Of a stretch of 64,000 bases of DNA, positions 52,399 through 60,738 are shown one piece after another (the first letter of the stretch is position 1; each line of letters opens with the position of its first letter). Where the stretch lies: positions 496,001 through 560,000 of the forward strand of contig NZ_CP061768.1 in the NCBI RefSeq assembly GCF_013624435.2, in the 5' to 3' direction. A model generated the notes under the pieces. The model saw nothing but the letters and a program-made list of their open reading frames with translations, ran no database searches and had not been told where the DNA came from. The translations under genes were made by a program, and so were the position numbers. Source of the DNA: Nocardioides campestrisoli (GTDB taxonomy: Bacteria; Actinomycetota; Actinomycetes; Propionibacteriales; Nocardioidaceae).

Positions 52399-52447
52399 CG
52401 GTTGCCTCAGCGCACCTTCGCCTCGGCGCACAGTGCTCAGGGCATGC

Positions 52448-53542
52448 TCAGGACAGGTGGATGTCGCGCAGTCGCCCGACGTCTCGCATCCGTCGTTCCG
52501 CCAGCCGGTCGGCGGCGAGCGAGGGAGTGACGTCGTCGCGCGCGGCGAGCTCGAGCACCGACCGGGTCGTGTCGTAGATCCCGGCGGCGCGGTGCTTGGC
52601 ACGCTCGAAGGAGAACCCTTCGAGCTCGTCGGCCACCTGGATGACGCCGCCGGCGTTCACGCAGTAGTCGGGGGCGTAGAGGATGCCGCGCTCCTGCATC
52701 GTCTTCTCCACCCCGGCGTGCGCCACCTGGTTGTTGGCGGCACCGCAGACGATCCGGGCCGAGAGGACCTCGACCACCTCGTCGTCCAGCGCTCCGCCGA
52801 GGGCGCACGGCGCGTAGACGTCGAGCTGCTCGGCGACCAGCGCCTCGGTGGAGTCGACCACCCGGACCGTGGGGTGCTCGGCGCGGATCCGGTCGACCGC
52901 GGGCGCCCACACGTCGGTGACCACGACGTCCGCGCCGTCCTCGAGCAGGTGCCCGACCAGGTGCCGGCCGACCTTGCCGACGCCGGAGATCCCGACCGTG
53001 CGGCCGGCCAGGGAGTCGCTGCCCCACTGGTGCGCCGCGCTGGCCCGCATCCCCTGGAAGACGCCGTACGCCGTGAGCACCGAGGAGTCGCCGGCGCCGC
53101 CGTGGGCGACGGTGCGGCCGGTGACGAAGTCGCACTCGCGCGCCACCACGTCCATGTCCTCGGAGAACGTCCCGACGTCGCAGGCGGTCAGGTAGCGCCC
53201 GTGCAGCGACTGGACGAAGCGGCCGTAGGCGCGCAGCAGCGCCTCGGACTTGTCGGCGCGCGGGTCGCCGATGATCACCGCCTTGCCGCCCCCGAGGTCG
53301 AGCCCGGCCAGCGCGTTCTTGTACGACATGCCGCGGGAGAGCGCGAGCACGTCGCGGACCGCCTCGTCGGTGCTCGCGTACGGGTGGAACCGGGTTCCGC
53401 CGAGGCCTGGTCCCAGGGCAGTGGAGTGCAGCGCGATCACCGCGCGCAGGCCGCTCGCCTGGTCGTGGCAGAAGACCACCTGCTCGTGGTCGGTGCTGGC
53501 GAACAGGTCGATGGTGGGAGTGCTCTCCACGGTGCTGCTCAC
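52448..53542 (-). CDS. Leucine/valine dehydrogenase (Glu/Leu/Phe/Val family)
   Basis: 364 residues. Substrate and catalytic lysines are Lys75 (SYKNALAG) and Lys87 (GGGKAVI), and the NAD motif is GISGVGKVG. The length and motifs match branched-chain amino acid dehydrogenases such as Streptomyces Vdh and Bacillus Ldh. It deaminates valine, leucine or isoleucine to the 2-oxo acid, feeding CoA-ester catabolism or branched fatty-acid primers. The ATG has a GAGAAAGTGAG sequence just upstream. Confidence 0.92.
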   Translation of the reverse strand: MSSTVESTPTIDLFASTDHEQVVFCHDQASGLRAVIALHSTALGPGLGGTRFHPYASTDEAVRDVLALSRGMSYKNALAGLDLGGGKAVIIGDPRADKSEALLRAYGRFVQSLHGRYLTACDVGTFSEDMDVVARECDFVTGRTVAHGGAGDSSVLTAYGVFQGMRASAAHQWGSDSLAGRTVGISGVGKVGRHLVGHLLEDGADVVVTDVWAPAVDRIRAEHPTVRVVDSTEALVAEQLDVYAPCALGGALDDEVVEVLSARIVCGAANNQVAHAGVEKTMQERGILYAPDYCVNAGGVIQVADELEGFSFERAKHRAAGIYDTTRSVLELAARDDVTPSLAADRLAERRMRDVGRLRDIHLS

Positions 53543-53640
53543 TTTCTCGGTCCGACGTCGGTCCGGACCGCGGTGTCGTGGCCACGGGGGTGGTGTGGCG
53601 CTGGTCAGCCGGACCGCGGGGTGGTGTGGTCCGGATCACC

Positions 53641-55080
53641 TCACCCTAGTGCGGGCCGGTCGCGCTCCCGCAGGTGCACCACGTCGCCGTGGGTGCCGTA
53701 GCCGAGCAGCTCGCCACCGGCCGCCCGCCCGTTGAAGGTCACCATCCGCCAGCCGTGCTCGTCGGGCAGCAGCGTGGGCCAGGGCAGGTTCGTCGGGTAC
53801 GGCGCGTCCAGGGTGCCGAGCTCGCGCAGGTCCAGGTCGAGCACGGGGTAGCGCGCGCGCAGCTCGCGGCGGCTGTCCCGGCCGTCGCTGGCCAGCACCC
53901 GGACCGGGCTCGTCGGCCCGTCGAGCCGGAGCAGGGTGACGCCCTCGGTGGCGCGCCGCTCGGGGGCGGCGGCGCGCAGCGTCAGGTCGTCCAGGGTCGG
54001 GCCCGAGGCCACGCACGGATGGAACCGGAAGAACCGGCTGGCGCTGGCGTAGCCGACCAGCCAGGTGTCGCCGTCGCGCAGCAGGTGCGGGTCCCAGACG
54101 CCGACGGAGGTGAGCCCGTCGGTGGGCAGGGGGAGCTCGCGGGTGTCCACCACGTGCTCGCCGCGGAGCAGGTCCGCCCCGCTCTCGGCCAGGGTGCACC
54201 GCACGCCGGGGACGCGACGCCGGTCGAAGTCGCCCCAGGTGCTGGTGGCCACCAGCCAGCGGCCGCCGTCGCGGAGCAGGTGGACCGCGTGGTCGCCGAA
54301 GACGCCGGGGACGTCGGGCCGGCGGAAGTAGAGGTCGGCGCAGTGGGTGAGCCGGTCGGCTTCGGCCGCGAGCCGCCACACGCTGGTGTGCGCGGTGTCG
54401 AAGAACCCGGGTCCGGCGGACGTCGCGGTGAGCAGCCAGTCGCCGCCGTCGCGCACGGGCGTCCCGTCGGCCTCGGTGACCAGCCGGAGGTCGCGCAGCC
54501 CCAGGTGCCCGAAGCCGCCGCTGGTGAGCCCCGCCACCTGGCCCTCGGCGGCCTGGTGCCCGAGCGTGAGACCGGTCAGCCACCCCTCGTCGTGCGGGTC
54601 GACCCGTCCGGTCAGGTCGACCCGGCCGCGGGCGGTCCACTCCTCGCCGTCGAGGCACAGCACGGTCAGGTGCATCCCGGTGAGGGTCAGGGCGAAGGCG
54701 TCCGGCCGGTCCGTGGCGGTGCCGAACCGGCGGCTGCGGTGGCTGGTGCGGCGCCCGGCCGGGTCGGTGACGGTGAGTCCCACGGCGCCGCGCGCGGGCT
54801 CGTACCAGCCGGCCAGCCGGGTGCCCCCCGAGGCGAGGAACAGCTCGACCCGGCCGGCGGGAGCGTCCTCGCCGCCCTTGCCGCCCTCGGCGTCATGGCG
54901 CAGCGCCTCGGAGGCGAGGTCGGCGACCACGGCGACGTACGGCGCCGGCCGGGCCGCGGCGTACCGCGACGAGGTGCCGCTCACCGGGTGGCGGACCGAG
55001 GTGGCGGGGGAGACCAGCGCCAGCGGCCGTTCCCGCGCGACGATCTCCAGGGGCGGCAGCACGGGCACATTCTGGCCCAT
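53641..55080 (-). CDS. Probable five-bladed beta-propeller protein, unknown
   Basis: 479 residues. It has repeated blade-like motifs ending in Trp and Gly: GVFGDHAVHLLRDGGRWLVA, GVWDPHLLRDGDTWLVGYA and PWPTLLPDEHGWRMVTFNG, spaced like the blades of GH32/GH43/GH68-type propellers. A beta-rich N-terminal segment (residues 60-195) could be a jelly roll. No signal peptide is seen, so it is cytosolic. I cannot assign activity. The ATG at 55080 is taken because extending upstream would run into the tRNA-Phe terminator. Confidence 0.6.
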   Translation of the reverse strand: MGQNVPVLPPLEIVARERPLALVSPATSVRHPVSGTSSRYAAARPAPYVAVVADLASEALRHDAEGGKGGEDAPAGRVELFLASGGTRLAGWYEPARGAVGLTVTDPAGRRTSHRSRRFGTATDRPDAFALTLTGMHLTVLCLDGEEWTARGRVDLTGRVDPHDEGWLTGLTLGHQAAEGQVAGLTSGGFGHLGLRDLRLVTEADGTPVRDGGDWLLTATSAGPGFFDTAHTSVWRLAAEADRLTHCADLYFRRPDVPGVFGDHAVHLLRDGGRWLVATSTWGDFDRRRVPGVRCTLAESGADLLRGEHVVDTRELPLPTDGLTSVGVWDPHLLRDGDTWLVGYASASRFFRFHPCVASGPTLDDLTLRAAAPERRATEGVTLLRLDGPTSPVRVLASDGRDSRRELRARYPVLDLDLRELGTLDAPYPTNLPWPTLLPDEHGWRMVTFNGRAAGGELLGYGTHGDVVHLRERDRPALG

Positions 55081-55092
55081 GGGCGGGAACGA

Positions 55093-55130
55093 CGAAGCGC
55101 CCGGTTCGTGTGGACGAACCAGGCGCTTCG
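55093..55130 (-). terminator. tRNA-Phe terminator hairpin
   Basis: A 16-bp stem with one mismatched pair (55093-55109 with 55114-55130) and a 4-nt loop, starting 9 nt after the 3' end of tRNA-Phe on the minus strand. Confidence 0.85.
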
Positions 55131-55138
55131 ACTGCTTG

Positions 55139-55212
55139 TGGGCAGGGGCGGGGTCGAACCGCCGACCTTCCACTTTTCAGGCGGACGCTCGTACCAACTG
55201 AGCTACCTGCCC
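55139..55212 (-). tRNA. tRNA-Phe (GAA)
   Basis: 74 nt cloverleaf. Acceptor GGGCAGG pairs with CCTGCCC, anticodon loop CTGAAAA carries GAA, T-loop is TTCGACC, and discriminator is A. One G-U pair is in the anticodon stem. The CCA end is not encoded. A TAAGGT -10 box (complement of 55224-55229) lies 11 nt upstream. Confidence 0.96.
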
Positions 55213-55357
55213 AAGCGGGGGAAACCTTACATCAGCGTGCCCGGTCGAGGAAAAGCGACCGCGTGCCGGGCTCGGCACGGGGCTGTGCTGGGTCTCTGCC
55301 GGGGCGCCCCCTATGCTAGGCACGCACGCGTCGCCGACCTGGTCGGCTGCGCGCTGG

Positions 55358-55430
55358 GCCCCCATCGTCTAGCGGCCTAGGACGTCGCCCTTTCACGGCG
55401 GTAGCACGGGTTCGAATCCCGTTGGGGGTG
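55358..55430 (+). tRNA. tRNA-Glu (TTC)
   Basis: 73 nt cloverleaf. Acceptor GCCCCCA pairs with TGGGGGT (terminal G-U), anticodon loop CTTTCAC carries TTC, T-arm is ACGGG-TTCGAAT-CCCGT, and discriminator is G. No CCA is encoded. TATGCT (55312-55317) is a plausible -10. Confidence 0.96.
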
Positions 55431-55525
55431 CGGTTCCCGAGCGTGGTGACCACCTCGATTGGGAGTCCTCGCCGATGATGGGTTAAGGTTTCCCCGCTTC
55501 GCAAGGAGCACAACTTCAAAAGCAT

Positions 55526-55602
55526 GGCCCTGTAGCGCAGTTGGTTAGCGCGCCGCCCTGTCACGGCGGAGGTCGCGAGTTCGAGTCTCGTCAGGGTCGC
55601 CA
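55526..55602 (+). tRNA. tRNA-Asp (GTC), CCA encoded
   Basis: 77 nt including a genomically encoded CCA (55600-55602), unlike its two neighbours. Acceptor GGCCCTG pairs with CAGGGTC, anticodon loop CTGTCAC carries GTC, and discriminator is G. A TAAGGT box (55484-55489) lies 36 nt upstream in the same sequence context as that of tRNA-Phe. Confidence 0.96.
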
Positions 55603-55605
55603 GCA

Positions 55606-55632
55606 GATGCCCCGGTCAATGGCCGGGGCATC
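55606..55632 (+). terminator. tRNA-Asp terminator hairpin
   Basis: GATGCCCCGG pairs perfectly with CCGGGGCATC over 10 bp with a 7-nt loop, 3 nt after the tRNA-Asp CCA. Confidence 0.85.
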
Positions 55633-55668
55633 ACGCATTTCCGGGGCGCCCCCACGTACGCTGAGGCC

Positions 55669-56016
55669 ATGCAGGTCTCCCGCGACGTGTTCGACTCGCT
55701 GGTCGAGCGGGCCCTCGACGAGATCCCCGGCGAGCTCAGCTCCCTGATCGACAACGTGGTGGTGCTCGTCGAGGACGAGCCGCCCGACGACGACCCGGAC
55801 CTCCTGGGCTACTACGACGGGGTCGCCCTCACCGAGCGGCCGGCGAACCACGCCGGCGGTCTTCCGGACCGCATCGTGCTGTTCCGTGGGCCGTTGGAGG
55901 ACATCTGCGTCGACGAGGGCGAGCTGGTGGAGGAGATCCGGATCACCGTCGTGCACGAGGTGGCGCACCACTTCGGGATCGACGACGCCCGGTTGCACGA
56001 GCTGGGCTACGCCTGA
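55669..56016 (+). CDS. Minimal zincin metallopeptidase
   Basis: 115 residues. HEVAH at 96-100 gives two zinc ligands and the catalytic Glu, with His110 or a nearby acidic residue as a third. It matches the short Zincin_1 (PF06262-like) family of cytosolic minimal metalloproteases. The ATG lies 6 nt after TACGCT (55657-55662). Substrate unknown. Confidence 0.85.
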   Translation: MQVSRDVFDSLVERALDEIPGELSSLIDNVVVLVEDEPPDDDPDLLGYYDGVALTERPANHAGGLPDRIVLFRGPLEDICVDEGELVEEIRITVVHEVAHHFGIDDARLHELGYA

Positions 56017-56061
56017 GCCCCTCCCGTCCCGTCGGGGACGACGGCCGTGGTGGACGTCGGG

Positions 56062-57021
56062 TCAGGAGACGTGGCTGTCGGCGGAAAGCGTCTCGTGCAC
56101 GTCGTACGCCGTCCACGGCACGGGCTCCTCGCCGCGGACCTGCCGGGTGAACTGGTCCAGGAGCCAGACCTGGAGCATCCGCTGCTCCGGGGAGCGAGCC
56201 AGGGAGAGCAGCCGCTGGGCGCGGCAGAAGGCGTCGGCGAGGTCGAACATCTCCAGCATGGTGCTGAAGATCTGCGCCGACTCGGGGGCCGCCTCGAAGC
56301 ACAGGTCGGAGGTGGCCTTGCCCTGGCGCAGCGTGGCCGCCACCCCCTCGAGCATCGCCGGGGGGAACTGCCGCTCGAAGGTGGAGAACATGTGCGAGAG
56401 GTCGCGGGCCAGCGGGTAGTCGGCCTCGTGGGCGAGCGCGAGCAGGCGCAGCTCGCGGCGCAGGTTGTTGTACTGCGTGAGCACGCTGAGGAAGAGCTTG
56501 AGGTCGACGTCGAGGAGCCGGACGGTGACCGAGTCGGGGGAGGGCTCCCACTTCTGGCTGTCGTCGTGGAGGACGTCGATGACCCCCTCGCGGTACCCGT
56601 CCTCCTGGAGGCTGCCGGCAGGCTCGAACCAGACGATCTTGCCCCCGCGCTCGATGGTGGCGCCCCACGCCACCGAGGCCATGGAGACCATCGAGAGGCC
56701 GCGGCCGAACGTGGTGAGGAACTCGTCGAGGTCGTCGTCGTCCGGGGTGTTCTCCACCGGGCCCCCGCCGATCACCGGGGGGCGGCGGGAGGCGTCGTAC
56801 ACCTCGATGCGGGGATGCTCGCGGGTGCCGCGCACTCGCACGTTGATCGGCGCCTGGCCGTGCAGGATCGCGTTGGTCACCAGCTCGGAGACGCCCAGCT
56901 CGGCGCAGTCCAGGAGGTCGTCGCGGCCCAGCTCACGGCACAGGCCGAGGACCCAGCGCCGAGCGTCAGCGACGGCGCTCGGTGCCGAGTCAAGGGGCAA
57001 CGCTTCCTTGTTGAGCGGCAA
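56062..57021 (-). CDS. RsbW-like ATP-binding (anti-sigma/SpoIIE-associated) protein
   Basis: About 319 residues. An N-terminal GHKL ATPase domain resembles RsbW serine kinases: GVSELVTNAILHG (about 42-54) is the N-box and FGRGLSMVSMAS the G-box. A C-terminal helical domain (about 150-319) is not recognised. The start is taken as TTG at 57021, because GAGGA lies 9-13 bp upstream; another TTG 27 bp up is possible. It is preceded by a SigF/SigB-like promoter, so it may be a feedback regulator of the stress sigma factor. Confidence 0.78.
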   Translation of the reverse strand: MPLNKEALPLDSAPSAVADARRWVLGLCRELGRDDLLDCAELGVSELVTNAILHGQAPINVRVRGTREHPRIEVYDASRRPPVIGGGPVENTPDDDDLDEFLTTFGRGLSMVSMASVAWGATIERGGKIVWFEPAGSLQEDGYREGVIDVLHDDSQKWEPSPDSVTVRLLDVDLKLFLSVLTQYNNLRRELRLLALAHEADYPLARDLSHMFSTFERQFPPAMLEGVAATLRQGKATSDLCFEAAPESAQIFSTMLEMFDLADAFCRAQRLLSLARSPEQRMLQVWLLDQFTRQVRGEEPVPWTAYDVHETLSADSHVS

Positions 57022-57072
57022 GTGGTGGGTCCTCGTGGGGGGTGGCAATAGGTGGAGCCAGACACGGCGCGC

Positions 57073-57098
57073 TTACCCGGGAAGCCCGCCGGCCAAAC
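57073..57098 (-). promoter_or_regulatory. SigF/SigB-like promoter
   Basis: On the minus strand, GTTT (complement of 57095-57098), a 16-nt spacer, then GGGTAA (complement of 57073-57078). This matches the actinobacterial stress-sigma consensus GTTT-N15-17-GGGTA. It lies about 50 nt upstream of the RsbW-like gene. Confidence 0.65.
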
Positions 57099-57254
57099 AT
57101 AGTGAAGGATTCATCTTCGTCTCGACACTATCTCGACGGCCGCGCTGACGGTGTGACCAACGCGACGCGTCCCACCATGCGTGCTCTGACGCGTCGGCGC
57201 GGGAGAATGGGTACTTACGTCTCTCACCGATCCTCGCCAGGAAGGCGGCGTCAC

Positions 57255-58757
57255 ATGTCCTCCCAGAGTCCTGCCCCCGCGACCACGCCGGAGCGACGTC
57301 ACCACGTCGTGGTGATCGGTTCGGGATTCGGAGGCCTGTTCGGGACCAAGGCGCTGCGCCGGGCCGACGTGGACGTGACACTGATCGCCAAGACGACCCA
57401 CCACCTCTTCCAGCCGCTGCTCTACCAGGTGGCGACCGGGATCCTCTCCGAGGGCGAGATCGCGCCGCCGACCCGTGAGGTGCTCTCCAGCCAGCGCAAC
57501 GCCCAGGTGCTGCTCGGCGAGGTGACCGACATCGACCTGACCGCCAAGACGGTGACCTCGCAGGTCCTCGGCCGGTCCTCGGTGACCTCCTACGACTCGC
57601 TGATCGTCGCCGCCGGCGCCGCTCAGTCCTACTTCGGCAACGACCACTTCGCCGAGCACGCCCCAGGCATGAAGAGCATCGACGACGCGCTCGAGCTGCG
57701 CGGCCGCATCTTCGGCGCCTTCGAGCTCGCCGAGCTGGGCGCCAAGCGCGGCGAGTCGGTCGACCACCTGCTCAACTTCGTGGTCGTGGGTGCGGGCCCG
57801 ACCGGCGTCGAGATGGCCGGTCAGATCGCCGAGCTGGCGCACCGCACCCTGCGCAAGGACTTCCGCTCCATCAACACCCGGCACGCCCGGGTGATCCTGG
57901 TCGACGCCGCTCCGCAGGTGCTGCCGCCGTTCGGGGCCAAGCTGGGCGAGAACACCCGCCGCGAGCTGGAGAAGCTCGGCGTGGAGGTGATGCTCGGCGC
58001 GATGGTCACCGACGTGGACGAGCGCGGCCTGGTGCTGAAGTACAAGAACGGCCAGACCCAGCGGATCGACTCGGTCACCAAGATCTGGGCCGCCGGCGTG
58101 CAGGCCTCGCCGCTCGGCAGGACCCTCGCGGAGCAGACCGGCGCCGGTCTGGACCGCGCCGGCCGGATCCAGGTCAACCCCGACCTCACCCTGCCCGGCC
58201 ACCCCGAGGTCTTCGTCGTCGGCGACATGATCGCGCTCGACAACCTGCCCGGCGTGGCTCAGGTGGCGATCCAGGGCGCCAAGCACGCGGCGAAGGAGAT
58301 CGACGGCCGGCTGCGGGGCAAGGCGCCGCAGGGCCCGTTCACCTACTTCGACAAGGGCTCGATGGCGATCATCAGCCGCTTCAACGCGGTGGCGATGGTC
58401 GGCCGGCTGCGGCTCACGGGCGTGCTGGCCTGGCTGATGTGGCTCTTCGTCCACCTGATCTACATCACCGGCTTCAAGAACCGGATCACCGCGCTGCTGC
58501 ACTGGGCGATCTCCTTCCTCGGCCGTGGTCGCCAGGAGCGCACCACCACCGAGCAGCAGATCTTCGCCCGGACTGCGCTCTCGCGGCTCGACGGCGGTGT
58601 CGCCGGCCTGGTCTCCGAGCCCGGCGAGTACGACGCCGCGCTGCGCGAGGCCGAGGAGGCGCGCCGGCGCGAGCTCGAGGAGCAGGCGCTGGAGGAGACG
58701 CGGTTGACCGACGACCGGCAGCGCGGCACTGCCGCTCCCAGCCGGGTCAAGGCCTGA
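57255..58757 (+). CDS. ndh: Type II NADH dehydrogenase
   Basis: 500 residues. The FAD motif is VVIGSGFGG (19-27) and the NAD motif VVVGAGPTGVEMA. A GDMIAL motif near the C-terminus contacts FAD, and a hydrophobic membrane-anchoring stretch (about 380-415) follows, as in mycobacterial Ndh. It passes electrons from NADH to menaquinone without pumping protons. The ATG has AGGAAGG 14-20 bp upstream. The tail beyond residue 440 is charged and helical. Divergent from the RsbW-like gene. Confidence 0.92.
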   Translation: MSSQSPAPATTPERRHHVVVIGSGFGGLFGTKALRRADVDVTLIAKTTHHLFQPLLYQVATGILSEGEIAPPTREVLSSQRNAQVLLGEVTDIDLTAKTVTSQVLGRSSVTSYDSLIVAAGAAQSYFGNDHFAEHAPGMKSIDDALELRGRIFGAFELAELGAKRGESVDHLLNFVVVGAGPTGVEMAGQIAELAHRTLRKDFRSINTRHARVILVDAAPQVLPPFGAKLGENTRRELEKLGVEVMLGAMVTDVDERGLVLKYKNGQTQRIDSVTKIWAAGVQASPLGRTLAEQTGAGLDRAGRIQVNPDLTLPGHPEVFVVGDMIALDNLPGVAQVAIQGAKHAAKEIDGRLRGKAPQGPFTYFDKGSMAIISRFNAVAMVGRLRLTGVLAWLMWLFVHLIYITGFKNRITALLHWAISFLGRGRQERTTTEQQIFARTALSRLDGGVAGLVSEPGEYDAALREAEEARRRELEEQALEETRLTDDRQRGTAAPSRVKA

Positions 58758-58763
58758 GGCAGG

Positions 58764-58789
58764 CGCCCCGGCTCAGTCGAACCGGGGCG
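58764..58789. terminator. Hairpin terminator between ndh and thioesterase gene
   Basis: CGCCCCGG pairs with CCGGGGCG over 8 bp with a 10-nt loop. It overlaps the last codons of the convergent thioesterase gene. Confidence 0.65.
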
Positions 58790-59435
58790 GGCGCTCGTCC
58801 GGCGAGACCAGGCTGCGGGCCCACTTCGGCACGATGAAGAGGCCCTCGGCCTCCACGCACAGCTCGTCGCCGTGGTGGATGGTCCCCAGGCAGTAGGTCT
58901 TCCACCCCTCGGTGCGGTCGATCCACGCCGAGGCCGTCAGCGGCGTGTCGAGCGGGGTGGGGCGGCGGTAGCGGATGGTGAGGCTGCCCGTCATGCCGGG
59001 CTTGCCGCCGGCCCCGGCGGCCTCGCCGAGCAGCTGGTCGAGGATGGCGGCGCTGATCCCGCCGTGCACCAGACCGGGCGGACCTTCGTAGCCGGCGCCG
59101 AGGACGAAGTCGGCCTCCGCCCGGCCCGCGGGGTCGGGGCGCACCGTGAGCGGCGGGGCCACCGGGTTGCGCAGGCCCACGATCGCGTTGCCCCACGGGC
59201 GGGTGGTCCCGTCGGAGCTGAACCGGACGCCGTACGTGCCGTCGATCTGGCTGCTGCGCAGCCGCGCGGTGAGCGCCTCGATCTCGGCCTGCACCTTGCG
59301 CAGCTCGTCCTCGTCGACCGTGGTGCGCACGGTCGCGTCGGCGAGCTCGCGCACGCTCTGGGTGAAGGGACCGTAGAGGTCCTCGAGCCGAGCGAGCTCG
59401 TCAGAGGTCAGCTCTTCGTGGTGGTAGCCGTGCAT
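58773..59435 (-). CDS. PaaI/THEM4-like hotdog thioesterase
   Basis: 220 residues. A helical N-terminal extension (1-75) precedes a hotdog domain with PPGLVHGGISAAILDQLLGEAA, the PaaI-type active-site helix, and YRRPTPLDTPL. It should hydrolyse an acyl-CoA thioester. TAGACT (complement of about 59443-59448) ends 7 nt before the ATG, and a palindrome at 59446-59461 overlaps it, so the gene is probably repressed by a dimeric regulator. Confidence 0.85.
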   Translation of the reverse strand: MHGYHHEELTSDELARLEDLYGPFTQSVRELADATVRTTVDEDELRKVQAEIEALTARLRSSQIDGTYGVRFSSDGTTRPWGNAIVGLRNPVAPPLTVRPDPAGRAEADFVLGAGYEGPPGLVHGGISAAILDQLLGEAAGAGGKPGMTGSLTIRYRRPTPLDTPLTASAWIDRTEGWKTYCLGTIHHGDELCVEAEGLFIVPKWARSLVSPDERPPRFD

Positions 59436-59445
59436 GGAGCGGAGT

Positions 59446-59461
59446 CTAAGCGCGTGCTTAG
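59446..59461. promoter_or_regulatory. Palindrome over the thioesterase promoter
   Basis: CTAAGC-GCGT-GCTTAG has perfect 6-bp arms. It overlaps both the -10 of the thioesterase gene and the stop codon of the histidine kinase gene. Confidence 0.55.
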
Positions 59462-60738
59462 TCGGTTCCGTCGCCCGAGGCCGCCTGCGTGGCCGGGCGG
59501 CGACCCGCGTCGGCTCGCGGCAGCGCCAGGGCGAAGGTGGTGGTCGGCTCGTCCAGGAGGGAGAGCCGCCCGCCCATCGAGGCCGCCAGGTCGGAGGCGA
59601 TCGCCAGGCCCAGGCCGTGGCCGTCGCCGCCGGGCGTGCTGTGCCCGCGCCGGAAGACCCCGTCGTCGATGGTCCTCGGTCCCTCGTCGCCCACCAGGAT
59701 CGCCACCAGGTCTGCCCGTTCCCTGGTGGCCAGGGTGATACGTCCACGTCCGTGGCTGCAGGCGTTCTCGATCAGCACGTCCAGCACCTGGATGACGGGT
59801 CCCGGCACCACGTGGACCGGCGCGGTCCGGCCCTCCTGGTGCACCAGGACGCGTCCCGCGGCCTCGGCCTGGCGACGCCAGCGCTCGGCCACGTCGCCCA
59901 GCAGCTCGTCGAGGTCGACCTCGACCGCGTCGCCCAGCCGGCGTCCGCGCGCCAGCTCGAGGATCTCGGTGATCGAGCCGCTGAGCCGGTCCAGCTCGGA
60001 GAGGTAGCTCTGCAGCTCCTCGGCCACCTCGGGCGGCGTCTGCGACCACATCGACAGGTCCTCCAGCTGGAGGCGCAGCGCGGTGATCGGCGTGCGCAGC
60101 TGGTGGGAGGCGTTGGAGGCGAACTCGCGCTCGCGCTGCACCAGTTCGTCGAGCTGGCTCGAGGCACGGCGCAGGGCCTCCCCGATCGCCTCGGCCTCGG
60201 GGACGCGGTAGTGGGGGAAGTGCACGTCGAAGCGGCCGCGACCCAGGTGCTCCGCGGCCTGGGCGAGCTCGCCGAAGGGCCGCGAGAGCCGGCGTGCCAT
60301 CAGGTAGCCGACGGTCCCGGCCACCACCAGCAGCCCCAATCCGATCAGCACCAGGGGCAGCAGCGCCTCGGAGATCCGCTGGTCGACCACCTCGGAGGAG
60401 CGCGAGAGGGTCACCGTGCCGCCGCCCGCCACCGGTCGGGAGGCGACCAGGTCGTCGTCGGCCCGCGCCGGCCCGGCGCGCACGACGTCACCGGAGGGAT
60501 CGACGTACTCCAGGTTGGAGCCCGGGGAGAGGTGGCGCTCGAGGAACTCCTGGGTGGTGGGCTCGTCGCGCGCCGAGCGCTCCTCGACGACCAGCGCGAA
60601 GAGCTCGGCGGCGCGCCCGGCCTTCGTCGTCTCCTGCTCGGTGATCATGTTGGCCAGCAGGTAGGCCCTCGGGATGCCGTAGAGCAGGACGACGGCGACC
60701 GCCAGCCCGATGAAGGCGGCGATCAGCCGTTCACGCAT
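59458..60738 (-). CDS. Sensor histidine kinase of a two-component system
   Basis: 426 residues. Two transmembrane helices (about 5-28 and 124-146) flank a periplasmic sensor of about 95 residues, followed by HAMP, a HisKA with His212 in SNASHQLRTP and an HATPase with IENACSHG and HGLGLAI. It should phosphorylate the response regulator encoded upstream, which it overlaps by 8 bp. It is last in the leftward cluster that begins with the SipW-type genes. Confidence 0.92.
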   Translation of the reverse strand: MRERLIAAFIGLAVAVVLLYGIPRAYLLANMITEQETTKAGRAAELFALVVEERSARDEPTTQEFLERHLSPGSNLEYVDPSGDVVRAGPARADDDLVASRPVAGGGTVTLSRSSEVVDQRISEALLPLVLIGLGLLVVAGTVGYLMARRLSRPFGELAQAAEHLGRGRFDVHFPHYRVPEAEAIGEALRRASSQLDELVQREREFASNASHQLRTPITALRLQLEDLSMWSQTPPEVAEELQSYLSELDRLSGSITEILELARGRRLGDAVEVDLDELLGDVAERWRRQAEAAGRVLVHQEGRTAPVHVVPGPVIQVLDVLIENACSHGRGRITLATRERADLVAILVGDEGPRTIDDGVFRRGHSTPGGDGHGLGLAIASDLAASMGGRLSLLDEPTTTFALALPRADAGRRPATQAASGDGTD

